A stretch of 64,000 bases of DNA, taken from contig NC_014216.1 of NCBI RefSeq assembly GCF_000092205.1, forward strand, positions 1,493,742 through 1,557,741. The letters are read 5' to 3'. This DNA comes from Desulfurivibrio alkaliphilus AHT 2. GTDB lineage: Bacteria > Desulfobacterota > Desulfobulbia > Desulfobulbales > Desulfurivibrionaceae. The number at the start of each line of letters is the position of its first letter. Positions within the stretch are counted from its first letter, which is position 1. Made by a program: the position numbers and the translations under genes. This document shows, piece after piece, positions 45,083 to 55,015 of the stretch. The notes below the pieces were generated by a model, which ran no database searches, was not told the DNA's origin, and saw nothing but the letters and a program-made list of their open reading frames with translations.

Positions 45083-48000
45083 ATGAAGCAGCTTTACAAC
45101 GCCCTTGAGCAGAGCCCGACCCCCATAGAGATTTACGGGCTGCGGGGAGGGGCGGCGGCCTGGCTGGCCGGGCGGATCAGTGAACTGAACCGCCCCCTGC
45201 TCTGCCTCTGCCCCGACGAAGAAGAGAGCCAACGCCTGGCCGGTGACCTGGAGCTGTTCAGCCACCGGCCGGTGATCCACTACCCCGATCTGGAAATCCC
45301 CCCTTACGCGCCCCTGCAACCGGACCCGGCAATCATTGCCGCCCGGCTGGCCGCCCTCTACCGGGTCTTAAGCGCCGAAGAACCCTTTATCCTGGTTGCT
45401 GCCGGCCCGGCCCTGTTGCACAAAACCATGCCGCCAGCCAGGCTGGGCAACCTGGCCGAGCTGCTGCTCGGTGGTGAAGAGACCGATTCCCGTCAACTGC
45501 AGGAACGCCTGGCCGGCGGCGGCTACGAGGCGGTGGCCCAGGTCAGGGAGGTCGGCGAATACAGCGTCCGGGGCGGCATCATCGACATCTTCCCACCGGG
45601 CCGGGACTTTCCTTTGCGGCTGGACTTTTTCGGCGACATGGTGGAGTCTCTCCGCTACTTCGACCCCTCCAGCCAGCGCTCACTGGGGCAGGTCGACGAG
45701 GCCATTTTGTTACCCGCCAGCGATATTCTTTATCCGGCGGCGGACTCACCGGGCCATCGCGCCCTGCTCCAGCGCTTCCGGCACTTGAGCGAGGAATATC
45801 AGTGGCACCGGGAAGAGAGCAAGCGCCTCACCGATTGCCTGCAAAGCAGGCGCCATTTTGCCGGCAGCAGCTTTTTCCTGCCACTGTTCCAACCCGAAGC
45901 CGTTTCCGTCTTAAGCTACCTGCCCGCCGGCACCATGGTACTGTGCCTGGACCACCCTCGTCTGCAACAGGGGCTGGAGTTGCAGGAAGCCAGGATCGAG
46001 GCCAACTATCAGGAGATGCAAGCCGCCGCCAAACCGGCCCTGCCACCGGCGGAACTCTTTGTCAACCGGGCGGAGATCCTTAAGCGGCTGGAGACCTTGC
46101 CCGGTGCCAGGCTTTATCCTTTGCCCCCGGCGGAAGCCGACCAGCAGCGCAGTTTCGCCGTCGGTACCGGCAACCACGTCCTGCTCAAGCAGGAACTGGA
46201 CCTGCAGCGCCGCACCGAAGGGCTTTTAACTCCCCTGGTACGTCGGATCAAGCAGTGGCAGGAGCAGCAGGAAAGGGTCCGCCTGGCCTGCCGCTCGGAG
46301 CGCCACGCCCGACAAATGGCGCAAATGCTGGCCTCCCACGGCCTGGAATGCCGGGTCGTGCCGCCGCCGTGCCGGGAGTCGGCCACCGCCGACCCGAACC
46401 TGCTGCTGACCACCGCTCCGCTGAGCAGTGGTTTTGACCTGGCGGCGGAAAAACTCCACTGGCTGTCGGAAACCGAACTGTTCGGCGAGCAGCGACTGGC
46501 AAGCGGCCGCCGCCGGGAGCGAACCCCGGCCGTCAAGGCGGCGGATTTCGATGAACTCAATCCCGGGGAGCTGGTGGTCCACCGCCGGCACGGGATCGGC
46601 ATCTACCAGGGTCTGAAGCCCATTGCCATCAACGGTATCACCAACGATTACCTGACCATCCGGTATCGCGGCGACGACAAGCTTTTCATCCCGGTGGACC
46701 AGATCAACAGCGTCGGCAAATACAAGGGTATTGCCGAGCAGCAGCCGACCCTGGACAAACTGGGGGACAAAACCTGGCTGGCCACCCGCAACCGGATCAA
46801 AAAGGCGGTCTGGCAGGTGGCCCAGGACTTGCTGAAACTTTACGCCAAACGCCAGTTGGCGCCAGGTACCAGTTTTTCCACCCCCGGCGAGCTCTACAGC
46901 GAACTGGAAGAGTCGTTTCCCTACGACGAAACCCCCGGCCAACTCAAGGCCATCGACGAGGTACTGGCCGATCTGCAGGCCGACAAACCCATGGACCGCC
47001 TGGTCTGCGGCGATGTCGGCTACGGCAAAACCGAAGTGGCGGTTCGGGCGGCCTTCAAGGTGGTGGAAGACGGCGGCCAGGTCGCCATCCTGGTGCCCAC
47101 CACGGTGCTGGCCGAACAGCATGCCGCCACCTTCCGGGAACGGCTGACCGGTTTCCCCCTGCGGGTGGAAAGCCTAAATCGTTTCCGTACCCCGGCGGAA
47201 CAGAAGAAAATCGTGGCCCAACTGGCCGCCGGCAACATCGACATCATTATCGGCACCCACCGGCTGCTCTCCGCCGACATCAAGTTCCGCAATCTGGGGC
47301 TGCTGATTATCGACGAAGAGCACCGCTTCGGGGTAAGCCACAAGGAAAAACTGAAAAAAATGCGCAGCGGGGTGGATGTGCTTACCCTTACCGCCACCCC
47401 CATCCCCCGCACCCTGCAACTTTCCCTGCTGGGGGTGCGTGACCTTTCGGTGATCAGTTCCCCCCCCAACCTGCGGCGCACGGTAAAGACCTTTGTCGCC
47501 CGCCACGACGACCTGGTGATCCGGGAGGCCATCCACCGGGAGATGGGGCGCGACGGCCAGGTTTTTATAGTTCACAACCGGGTGAGCAGCATCCACGAAG
47601 TGGCGGCCAAAGTACAGAAGCTGGTACCCGAGGCCCGGGTGGCGGTGGCCCACGGCCAGATGCCGGGCAAGCAACTGGAAGAGATCATGGTCCGCTTTGT
47701 CCGCCGCGAAATCAACGTCCTGGTCTGCACCACCATCATTGAGTCCGGGCTGGATATTCCCAGCGCCAACACCATCATCATCACCCGGGCCGATCGCCTG
47801 GGACTGGCGGAGATCTACCAGTTGCGGGGCCGGGTGGGGCGCAGCAGCCGGCAGGCCTACGCCTACCTGCTGGTGCCGGCCCTTGATGACCTGGCCGGCG
47901 AGGCCCGGCGGCGGCTGCAGGCCCTGATGGATTACAACGAGCTGGGCGGCGGCTTCAAACTGGCCTTGAGCGATCTGCAGATCCGGGGTGGGGGTAACAT

Positions 48001-48622
48001 CCTGGGGGAATCCCAGAGCGGCAATATCGCTGCGGTGGGGTATGATCTCTACCTTGATTTGTTGCAAAAAACGGTGCTGGAGTTGAAGCAGAAGGCGGGT
48101 CGCAGCGCCGCCGGCGCCGAAGGCAGCGGTGAGGCTCTGAGCGAAGAGGAACTGGCCGCCGACGAGCTTGATCCGGAAATCAAGCTGCAGGTTCCGGCCC
48201 ATCTGCCCGCCAACTATATCAGTGATGTCAACCAGCGCTACCTGGCCTACCGCAAGATTACCGCCGCCGGCAACGACGAGGCCCTGGTCGACCTAAAAGA
48301 TGAGTTCACCGACCGTTTTGGCCCACTGCCCGCTGAAGCGGAAAATCTGTTCGACATTATCGCGCTCAAAAACCGGCTGGCCACCCTGGGGGTGAGCAAA
48401 ATAGAACAGGGGCCGGCAGCCCTGGTCCTGAGTTTTGCCCCCACCACCCCGGTGCCGCCGGAAAGGATTCTGGAGTTGGTGAAACAGGGGCCCAAAGGCA
48501 TGCGCTTCACCCCCCAGGGCCGCCTGGTCAGCCCGCTGCCGGCCAACCCCAGCACCGGCGTGCTCTTCAGTGAAATCAAAAAGTTGTTGCACACCCTCCG
48601 GGGGAATGATATTTCTCGTTAA
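45083..48622 (+). CDS. mfd: transcription-repair coupling factor
   Basis: An 1,179-residue SF2 translocase that removes stalled RNA polymerase and recruits UvrA. The UvrB-like N-terminus contains RGGIIDIFPPG and PLRLDFFGDMVESLRYFDP. The RNA polymerase-interacting domain has LNPGELVVHRRHGIGIYQGL. The motor has Walker A GDVGYGKT, DEEHRFG and RADRLGLAEIYQLRGRVGR, and the C-terminal TRCF domain follows. It starts only six bases after bamA. Confidence 0.97.
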   Translation: MKQLYNALEQSPTPIEIYGLRGGAAAWLAGRISELNRPLLCLCPDEEESQRLAGDLELFSHRPVIHYPDLEIPPYAPLQPDPAIIAARLAALYRVLSAEEPFILVAAGPALLHKTMPPARLGNLAELLLGGEETDSRQLQERLAGGGYEAVAQVREVGEYSVRGGIIDIFPPGRDFPLRLDFFGDMVESLRYFDPSSQRSLGQVDEAILLPASDILYPAADSPGHRALLQRFRHLSEEYQWHREESKRLTDCLQSRRHFAGSSFFLPLFQPEAVSVLSYLPAGTMVLCLDHPRLQQGLELQEARIEANYQEMQAAAKPALPPAELFVNRAEILKRLETLPGARLYPLPPAEADQQRSFAVGTGNHVLLKQELDLQRRTEGLLTPLVRRIKQWQEQQERVRLACRSERHARQMAQMLASHGLECRVVPPPCRESATADPNLLLTTAPLSSGFDLAAEKLHWLSETELFGEQRLASGRRRERTPAVKAADFDELNPGELVVHRRHGIGIYQGLKPIAINGITNDYLTIRYRGDDKLFIPVDQINSVGKYKGIAEQQPTLDKLGDKTWLATRNRIKKAVWQVAQDLLKLYAKRQLAPGTSFSTPGELYSELEESFPYDETPGQLKAIDEVLADLQADKPMDRLVCGDVGYGKTEVAVRAAFKVVEDGGQVAILVPTTVLAEQHAATFRERLTGFPLRVESLNRFRTPAEQKKIVAQLAAGNIDIIIGTHRLLSADIKFRNLGLLIIDEEHRFGVSHKEKLKKMRSGVDVLTLTATPIPRTLQLSLLGVRDLSVISSPPNLRRTVKTFVARHDDLVIREAIHREMGRDGQVFIVHNRVSSIHEVAAKVQKLVPEARVAVAHGQMPGKQLEEIMVRFVRREINVLVCTTIIESGLDIPSANTIIITRADRLGLAEIYQLRGRVGRSSRQAYAYLLVPALDDLAGEARRRLQALMDYNELGGGFKLALSDLQIRGGGNILGESQSGNIAAVGYDLYLDLLQKTVLELKQKAGRSAAGAEGSGEALSEEELAADELDPEIKLQVPAHLPANYISDVNQRYLAYRKITAAGNDEALVDLKDEFTDRFGPLPAEAENLFDIIALKNRLATLGVSKIEQGPAALVLSFAPTTPVPPERILELVKQGPKGMRFTPQGRLVSPLPANPSTGVLFSEIKKLLHTLRGNDISR

Positions 48623-48691
48623 CAGTTCGTTTGACAACCGCTGAGCCACGGACGATTGGAATTTTTTCTAAAAATCAAGTATATTGCCACG

Positions 48692-49672
48692 ATGGGAAAA
48701 ACTATTAAGCAAATTCAAATGTTCTGCGCCGGGCTGCTGGCGGCCCTGATCCTGTTGCTGCCCGCGGCTTCGGCGACGGCCACGGTTATCGACCGGGTGG
48801 TGGCGGAAGTGAACGGCCAGATCATCACCCTTTCCGAACTGGAAGCGGAAATGGCCACCATCGGCGAAGACTTTCTGCGCGGTGTGCCGGCCGGGGAAAG
48901 GGCAAAAGCCCGCCAGGAGGCCCAAAGCCAGGTGCTCTCCGGCATGATCGACCAGATTCTGGTGGAACGGCAGGCCCAACGCCGGGGCATTTTCGTGGGT
49001 GAGCGGGAGATTGACGCGGCAATGGCCCAGATCATGGAAGACAACCGGCTCAGCCGGGAGGAACTGATCCGGGAGTTGGAAAGAAGCGGCACCACCCTGG
49101 AACAGTACCGGCAGACCCTGCGCACCCAGATTTTACAAGCGCGGCTGCTCAACCTTGAGGTGCGGGAACGGATTGTTATTCCCGAAAACCGCATTCGCCG
49201 CTATTACGAAGAGCATTACGCCGACGGCAGCCAGCAGCAGGGCTACCACCTGCTGCAGATGGGCTTCGCCTGGGACGGCGACGACCAGAACCGAGCAGAG
49301 GCCAAGCAACGGGCCACCGGGGCCAGGGACCGAGTGCTCACCGGCGGCAGCTTTCGGCAACTGGCCAGGGAGCTTTCCGATCTGCCATCGGCTACCAGCG
49401 GTGGTGATCTGGGAGTTTTTGAGCAAGATGAACTGGCCGATGAGATGCGACGGCATATCTTGGCGATGACCCCGGGGGAGCTAACCCCGATCATGGAAAT
49501 CGGCGGCGCGTACCAGTTTTTCAAGCTGCTGGCGGGAGGCGGTGTCAGCCGCCCCTACGAGGATATGCGGGAAGAGATCCGGGAAATTCTATACCAGCAG
49601 GCGCTGGAGGAGAATTTTGAACGCTGGGTAAGCAACCTGCGCGAAGATGTCCAGATCCGGATCCTGCTTTAA
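48692..49672 (+). CDS. SurA-like periplasmic peptidyl-prolyl isomerase chaperone
   Basis: A signal peptide (FCAGLLAALILLLPAASATA) precedes a SurA N-terminal chaperone module (VIDRVVAEVNGQIITLSELE...) and one parvulin-type PpiC domain (GYHLLQMGFAW...FRQLARELSDLPSATSGGDLGVFEQDELADEM). E. coli SurA has two parvulin domains; one is common in this phylum. It delivers outer-membrane proteins to BamA, matching the nearby bamA. The frame also opens at a TTG at 48656, but the ATG at 48692 gives a better signal peptide. Neither has a clear ribosome site. Confidence 0.9.
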   Translation: MGKTIKQIQMFCAGLLAALILLLPAASATATVIDRVVAEVNGQIITLSELEAEMATIGEDFLRGVPAGERAKARQEAQSQVLSGMIDQILVERQAQRRGIFVGEREIDAAMAQIMEDNRLSREELIRELERSGTTLEQYRQTLRTQILQARLLNLEVRERIVIPENRIRRYYEEHYADGSQQQGYHLLQMGFAWDGDDQNRAEAKQRATGARDRVLTGGSFRQLARELSDLPSATSGGDLGVFEQDELADEMRRHILAMTPGELTPIMEIGGAYQFFKLLAGGGVSRPYEDMREEIREILYQQALEENFERWVSNLREDVQIRILL

Positions 49673-49702
49673 CGCCGGTCCACAATATCAGGGTGATGCT
49701 CC

Positions 49703-50680
49703 ATGAGTTCTGAACAAACCGGGCAGCACACAGCCGAAGAGCAGATGGAAGAAGGGCTGGCGCTGGGTGAAAAACTGCGGCGCGCCCGCACCGCCAAAGG
49801 AATTTCTCTGGAAGAGGCGGCAGGTGCCACCCGCATCCACACCTCCACCCTGCGGGCGCTGGAGGAGAACAACCGGGCGGCCTTACCGGCCAGCACCTTC
49901 ACGCGGGGTTTTGTGCGTATTTACGCCAACCACCTGGGCCTTGACCAGGAGGCGGCCCTGCGCCAGCATATCAAGGAGTCGGGCCTGCCCGAAGCCGCCA
50001 CCACCGAAAAAGTAAACATCCACGAAATCCTGGCCGGGGAAAGGATGGCGGAGCCCCTGCGGGCCCTCAGCGGCAGCCGTTTTTTTTGGGTAATGGCCCT
50101 GCTGGTAGCGGTGCTGGCTGTCTACTGGGGCTATAACAGTTATTTCCGCCCCATTGCCCAGCCAACCGCTTTCCCCCTGGAAAGCGTCTTCGACCAGGCC
50201 CAGCCGGAGGCGACTCCGTCCTCACCTGCAACCCAGGCTACCGCCTCCACCCCGGAACCGCTACCCGCCCCACCGGAACAGCCGGCCGTTGCAACCCAAC
50301 CACCGCCGGCCGCCCCAGCCCCCCTGACAGCAGCCAGGCCACCGGCCGACCGCCAACCGGCCCCAGCCGGGGCAGAGTCCACACCGCAACCGGAGGCACC
50401 GGCCCTTTCCCAGGCGCCCGTACCTTCCCACCCTGCAAACGCCGAGGCGTCCCATGTGCTTGAGGCCCGTTTTGTTGAAGACACCTGGGTTCGGCTCCAG
50501 ATCGACCAGGAACCGGCCCGCCAGCTCTTCTTTCAGCCGGGTGAAAGCAGAACCTGGAAGGCGGTGGAACAGCTGGAGTTACGAATCGGCAACGCCGGCG
50601 GGGTGGAATTGTCATACAACGGTGAGCCCTTGCCACCGCTGGGCCGCAGCGGTCAGGTCACCGATCTGAGCTTTCCTTAA
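49703..50680 (+). CDS. RodZ-like helix-turn-helix membrane protein
   Basis: The first 100 residues are a Xre-type helix-turn-helix (LGEKLRRARTAKGISLEEAAGATRIHTSTLRALEENN...FTRGFVRIYANHLGLD). A membrane helix (FFWVMALLVAVLAVYWGYNSYF), a proline/alanine/glutamine-rich linker of about 80 residues and a C-terminal DUF4115 beta domain (LEARFVEDTWVRLQID...) follow. This is the RodZ architecture. RodZ links MreB to the cell-wall elongation machinery. It follows the surA-like gene by 30 bases. Confidence 0.88.
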   Translation: MSSEQTGQHTAEEQMEEGLALGEKLRRARTAKGISLEEAAGATRIHTSTLRALEENNRAALPASTFTRGFVRIYANHLGLDQEAALRQHIKESGLPEAATTEKVNIHEILAGERMAEPLRALSGSRFFWVMALLVAVLAVYWGYNSYFRPIAQPTAFPLESVFDQAQPEATPSSPATQATASTPEPLPAPPEQPAVATQPPPAAPAPLTAARPPADRQPAPAGAESTPQPEAPALSQAPVPSHPANAEASHVLEARFVEDTWVRLQIDQEPARQLFFQPGESRTWKAVEQLELRIGNAGGVELSYNGEPLPPLGRSGQVTDLSFP

Positions 50681-50725
50681 AACTTTTCCCATAGCCTCAC
50701 CAACCACATACGTGCCACCCCGCAG

Positions 50726-51535
50726 ATGACCCTCCAACACACAAGGGCCGTAATCCTGGCGGTCAGGAGTCATGGCGAAGCCGACAAGATCGTCACCTTC
50801 TGCGGCCGGGAGACCGGCAAGCGCAACGGGATCGCCAAAGGCGCCCAGCGCAGCCGCATCCGTTTCGTCAACAAGCTTGAACTGTTCTCCTTGCTCGAAC
50901 TGAGCTACGAAGAAGGCCGCAGCAGCGGCCTGGTGCGGATCGACCAGGCCGAACTGCTGGAACCCTTTGCCGCCATCCGCGGCGATTACCTGAAGTATGC
51001 CGCCGCCAGCCTGGTGGGGGAGTTGCTGCAGGCCTGGCTGGAAGAAGCCGACCCCGACCCGCAGCTCTTCTCGCTGCTGCTCTGGGTGTTGCAAACCATT
51101 GCCGGTGACGCAACAAAAGACCGCAACCCCAGCCGGAACATCATGGCGGCGGTGGTTTTTTTCGAGTTGAAGCTGCTGGACCTGCTGGGTTATCGCCCCG
51201 GCCTGGAAGCCTGCCGGCAATGCCACGGCACAGCGCTTCCGGCCGGAGAAAGCTACCATTTCAGCCTGGCCGGCGGCGGGCTGATCTGCCCGGCCTGCAA
51301 CCGGCAAAGGGCAAGCCGCCACAACCTGCTGCCGCTCTCCCTGGCCACCGCCAAAATTCTGGCCAAGGCCCAGGAGTTGGCCAACGAAAAACTCTCCCGC
51401 CTGCGACTACCACCAACCAGCGGCCGGGAGGCCATGAACTTTCTGCACCACTACAGCAGACACCTGCTGCAGCGCGACATCCACTCCCGCACCTGCCTGC
51501 AAAACCTGCTCAACGATACAGGCAGGACCCCTTAG
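50726..51535 (+). CDS. recO: DNA repair protein RecO
   Basis: A 269-residue RecO: N-terminal OB-fold (TRAVILAVRSHGEADKIVTFCGRETGKRNGIAKGAQRSRIRF), central helical part, and a zinc-binding CRQCHG...CPACN. RecO loads RecA with RecF and RecR at gaps. It begins 45 bases after the RodZ-like gene and ends near a convergent repeat. Confidence 0.95.
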   Translation: MTLQHTRAVILAVRSHGEADKIVTFCGRETGKRNGIAKGAQRSRIRFVNKLELFSLLELSYEEGRSSGLVRIDQAELLEPFAAIRGDYLKYAAASLVGELLQAWLEEADPDPQLFSLLLWVLQTIAGDATKDRNPSRNIMAAVVFFELKLLDLLGYRPGLEACRQCHGTALPAGESYHFSLAGGGLICPACNRQRASRHNLLPLSLATAKILAKAQELANEKLSRLRLPPTSGREAMNFLHHYSRHLLQRDIHSRTCLQNLLNDTGRTP

Positions 51536-51557
51536 CCCCCCATCCAACGCAACGCAG

Positions 51558-51667
51558 GCTAATCGTGCAGCAGTGCCGCAGCTTGGGGCAAGCGGACCGG
51601 CGCCGCGTACCCCAGGTACGCAAGCCGGGCCGCTTGCCCCAAGCTGCAGTGCTACTGTACGATTAGC
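51558..51667 (+). repeat. palindromic repeat, hairpin-only copy 7
   Basis: A 110-base hairpin with arms beginning GCTAATCGTGCAGCAGTG and tip GTACCCCAGGTAC. Most of its stem sequence differs from the other copies but is base-paired, and the TG/TG mismatch is kept. Its right edge contains the stop codon of the FMN reductase (51663-51665). It lies between the convergent recO and FMN reductase genes. Confidence 0.92.
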
Positions 51668-52235
51668 GGATTTTGTCCAGTAGCCAGGCCATGTTCCGCC
51701 CCAGATCGGCCATGGTCTTCATCCCCTCGGGATCATTTTTTACCTCACCGGGATCCTTGCCAATACCAATGTTCCAGTAAGAAGAACCCACCACGATCAT
51801 CTGGCCGATGAGAAAAAAGGCATTAAGGGAACTGAAAACATGATAGGCCCCGGCCCGCCGCACCGCCACCACGCCAGCCCCGGCCTTACGCTTGAAGATA
51901 TCGTTATTGGCCCGGGACACCATGCCGCAACGTTCGATGAGGGCCTTCATCGAGGCCGAAACATCGGCAAAATAGGTGGGCGAGCCCAGAATGATCCCGT
52001 CGGCGGCCTCCATCTTGGCGATACAGTCGTTGATGATGTCCTTGTCCACCGCGCAGCGACGATCTTTCTTCTTAAAACACTGATAACAGGCAATACAGCC
52101 GGAAATGGGCTGGCCCGCCAGTTCCACCAGTTCAGTCTCCACCCCGGCCGTCTGCAGTTCGGCCAGAGCCCCGTTCAGCATGGTTGCCGTATTACCGCCC
52201 TTGCGGGCACTGCCGTTGAATGCCACTACTTTCAT
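51663..52235 (-). CDS. NADPH-dependent FMN reductase / iron-sulfur flavoprotein-like
   Basis: A 190-residue flavodoxin-fold protein with the FMN loop FNGSARKGGNTATML, GSPTYFADVSASMKALIERCG and a YWNIGIGKDPGEV element. CIACYQCFKKKDRRC has four closely spaced cysteines, as in iron-sulfur flavoproteins (Isf family) of anaerobes, which bind a [4Fe-4S] cluster. The physiological partner is unknown. The stop codon is inside a palindromic repeat. Confidence 0.85.
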   Translation of the reverse strand: MKVVAFNGSARKGGNTATMLNGALAELQTAGVETELVELAGQPISGCIACYQCFKKKDRRCAVDKDIINDCIAKMEAADGIILGSPTYFADVSASMKALIERCGMVSRANNDIFKRKAGAGVVAVRRAGAYHVFSSLNAFFLIGQMIVVGSSYWNIGIGKDPGEVKNDPEGMKTMADLGRNMAWLLDKIR

Positions 52236-52296
52236 GGTTTTCTCCCTGCTTTTTTGGATTCACAGTAATCTCAACCGCCCGTCGGCGTAATGGGCT

Positions 52297-52317
52297 GTAA
52301 CCGAACAGCCGTGCCGC
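52297..52317 (+). repeat. half copy of the palindromic repeat at the glgP stop
   Basis: GTAACCGAACAGCCGTGCCGC matches the left arm of copy 1 at 19 or more of 21 positions, including the TG. Its inner end shares one base with the glgP stop codon. Confidence 0.7.
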
Positions 52318-54818
52318 TAAACCTTCAGGCCCCAGATCTCCCGGGCGTATTCCCGAATGGTCCGGTCGGTGGAAAATTTACCCATCCGGGCCACGTTAAA
52401 GATCGATTTCCGAGCCCAGCTTTCCCGCTGGTCAAAAGCCCGCCCCACCTCTTCCTGGCAACGCAGATAATCAGGCAGGTCAAGCAAGGTCAGATAGGGA
52501 TCATCGGAGCTCAGTAAACTGTCCACCAGAGGTCGGAAGATGGCGGAATCACCCCGGCTGAAGATGCCGGCGCCCAGGGCATCCACCGCCGCCTTTATTT
52601 CCTCGTTCTCCTGGTAAACCGTTTGCGGCTGCCGGGCTGGATCCCGGCGGGCGGCCTCCACCTGCTCGGCGGTCATGCCGAAGATAAACATATTTTCCCG
52701 CCCGAACTCCTCGCACATTTCAATATTGGCCCCATCCATGGTACCAATGGTCAACGCCCCGTTGAGGGCAAACTTCATGTTGCCGGTGCCCGAGGCCTCG
52801 GTGCCGGCGGTGGAGATCTGTTCGGAAAGATCGGCGGCCGGGATGATTTTTTCCGCCAGCGAGACCCCGTAGTTGGGAATAAAAACCACCTTGAGGCGAT
52901 CTTCTACCCGCGGATCACGGTGTACGGTCTCGGCCACCGAGTTGATCAGCTTGATGATCAGTTTGGCCCGCTGGTAGGAAGGGGCCGCCTTGCCGGCAAA
53001 AATCACCACCCGGGGCGGGAACCCCTCGGCCCGGCCCCCGATGATGCGGTGATAAAGCACAATCACATGCAGGGCGTTAAGCAACTGGCGCTTGTACTCG
53101 TGGAGCCTTTTGACATGCACATCAAACAGGGCGGCCGGATCAACGCTAATCCCGCAGCGCTGGTCGATTAAAGCCGCCAGGCGCCGCTTGTTGTCGTGCT
53201 TTACCGCCAGCCAGCGGCGGCGGAATTCTCCATCTTCCGCCAGGGGTTCCAGTTCACGCAACCGGTAAAGGTCGGTGGCCCAGTCACCGCCGATCTTCTC
53301 GGTGATCAGGGCGGCCAGGCCGGGATTGCTTTTCAGCAGCCAGCGCCGCTGGGTAATACCGTTGGTTTTGTTGTTGAACCGTTCCGGGTAAAGGTCGTAA
53401 AAATCTTTAAAAATCCTGGTTTTTTGTAAATGGGTATGCAGCTCGGCCACCCCGTTGGTGGAATGACTGCCGACAATGGCCAGATGCGCCATGCGCACCT
53501 TGGGCTCGTCCCCTTCGGCGATCAACGACATGCGGCGCAGCCGGTCCTGATCGCCGGGGAAACGGGCCGCCACCTCTTCCAGAAAACGGCGGTTGATCTC
53601 GTAGACGATCTCCAGATGACGGGGCAGGATCCGCCCGAACAGATCCACCGACCAGGTTTCCAGGGCCTCCGGCAACAGGGTGTGATTGGTGTAGCCAAAG
53701 GTGCCAACACAGATCTCCCAGGCCTCCTCCCAACCCAGGCCCCCTTCATCCAGCAACAACCGCATCAACTCCGGAATGGCGATGGCCGGGTGGGTATCGT
53801 TGAGCTGGACTGCCACCTCGTCGGTAAACTGCTTGAAATCCTCGTGTTTTTTCTGGTAACGCCGGAGAATATCCTGAAAGGTGGCAGCCACAAAAAAGTA
53901 CTGCTGTTTAAAGCGCAACTCCTGCCCTTCCCGGATGTCGTCGGAGGGATAAAGCACCTTGGAGATGGTTTCCGAATCGACCACATCCCGAACCGCCTGC
54001 ACATAATCACCCCGGTGAAAAGACACCAGATCCATATCGCGGGGGGCCTTGGCGCTCCACAGCCGCATGTTGATCACCGAGTCGTTGTTAAACCCCGGTA
54101 CCAGTACATCATGGGCCATGGCCATGACCTCGTCGGTATCCACCCACTCGTAGCGTAACCGCCCCTGGTCATCCTGGTAACTGTAGACCCGGCCGTTAAA
54201 CTTTACCGGGTAGAGATTCCACGGGCGTTCAAACTCCCAGGGGGAGCCATAGCGCAGCCAGTTGTCCGGGGTTTCCATCTGGAAGCCATCCAGCAGGCGC
54301 TGATAAAAAAGACCGTATTCGTAGCGGATCCCGTAGCCGTAGGCGGGAATCCCCAGGGTTGCCATGGAGTCGAGAAAACAGGCGGCCAGGCGCCCCAAAC
54401 CGCCGTTGCCCAGGGCCGCGTCTTCTTCTTCTTCCCTGACCTCGGCCAGGTTGTAACCCATCTCTTTGAGAGTTTCCGACACCCGGTCCAGCAGGCCAAG
54501 ATTGACCAGGCTGTTGCCCAGGGAACGCCCCACCAGAAACTCCAGGGAGAGGTAGTACACCCGCTTGCGATTACGGGCATAAAACTCTTTCTGGGTCTTG
54601 ACCCAGCGTTCAATCAGAAAGTCGCGCACCGTATAGGCCAGGGCCTTGTAGAGCTCCCGGTTACCGGCCCGCTGGGGGTCCCGCCCGAGAAAGCTCAACA
54701 GGTGGTGGCTGAGGGTCTCAGCCAGTTCCGCGTTGTTCAGGTGCCCGCCGAAGCTGCAATAGGGCCCCACCGGGGAGGTGGGCGAACGCAGCGGGTTGTC
54801 GGGATCCGTCGTTGACAT
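52317..54818 (-). CDS. glgP: glycogen/alpha-glucan phosphorylase
   Basis: An 833-residue GT35 enzyme that releases glucose 1-phosphate from glycogen. N-terminal LAYTVRDFLIERWVKTQKEFY and YYLSLEFLVGRSLGNSLVNLGL are typical. The PLP-binding motif EASGTGNMKFALNGALTIGTMDGANIEM is intact. I chose the ATG at 54818 (STTDPDNPLRS) because GGAG lies six bases upstream; 31 more open codons upstream have no homology. No other glg gene is nearby. Confidence 0.96.
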   Translation of the reverse strand: MSTTDPDNPLRSPTSPVGPYCSFGGHLNNAELAETLSHHLLSFLGRDPQRAGNRELYKALAYTVRDFLIERWVKTQKEFYARNRKRVYYLSLEFLVGRSLGNSLVNLGLLDRVSETLKEMGYNLAEVREEEEDAALGNGGLGRLAACFLDSMATLGIPAYGYGIRYEYGLFYQRLLDGFQMETPDNWLRYGSPWEFERPWNLYPVKFNGRVYSYQDDQGRLRYEWVDTDEVMAMAHDVLVPGFNNDSVINMRLWSAKAPRDMDLVSFHRGDYVQAVRDVVDSETISKVLYPSDDIREGQELRFKQQYFFVAATFQDILRRYQKKHEDFKQFTDEVAVQLNDTHPAIAIPELMRLLLDEGGLGWEEAWEICVGTFGYTNHTLLPEALETWSVDLFGRILPRHLEIVYEINRRFLEEVAARFPGDQDRLRRMSLIAEGDEPKVRMAHLAIVGSHSTNGVAELHTHLQKTRIFKDFYDLYPERFNNKTNGITQRRWLLKSNPGLAALITEKIGGDWATDLYRLRELEPLAEDGEFRRRWLAVKHDNKRRLAALIDQRCGISVDPAALFDVHVKRLHEYKRQLLNALHVIVLYHRIIGGRAEGFPPRVVIFAGKAAPSYQRAKLIIKLINSVAETVHRDPRVEDRLKVVFIPNYGVSLAEKIIPAADLSEQISTAGTEASGTGNMKFALNGALTIGTMDGANIEMCEEFGRENMFIFGMTAEQVEAARRDPARQPQTVYQENEEIKAAVDALGAGIFSRGDSAIFRPLVDSLLSSDDPYLTLLDLPDYLRCQEEVGRAFDQRESWARKSIFNVARMGKFSTDRTIREYAREIWGLKV

Positions 54819-55015
54819 TTTTCTCTCCTTGAACCCAGGCCGCAAGAAAAGCCTTTCCTGTTTGGCAGCCGCCACTTGCTCCATCGCTTGGCCGGGGCAA
54901 ATGATCACCAAGTGCCCGGCAATTGTTCTCCAGCGTAACTTGTTGCCGCCGGGCGGGTCAATTTTTTTTGTGCCCCTCAGCCTGGCTGGCGACTGTCCGT
55001 TTACACAGAATCAGC

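Noticed and set aside
48631-48659. Promoter TTGACA before the surA-like gene
   Set aside because: At 17 bases downstream the sequence is GATTGG, a poor -10; the gene may be read through from mfd.
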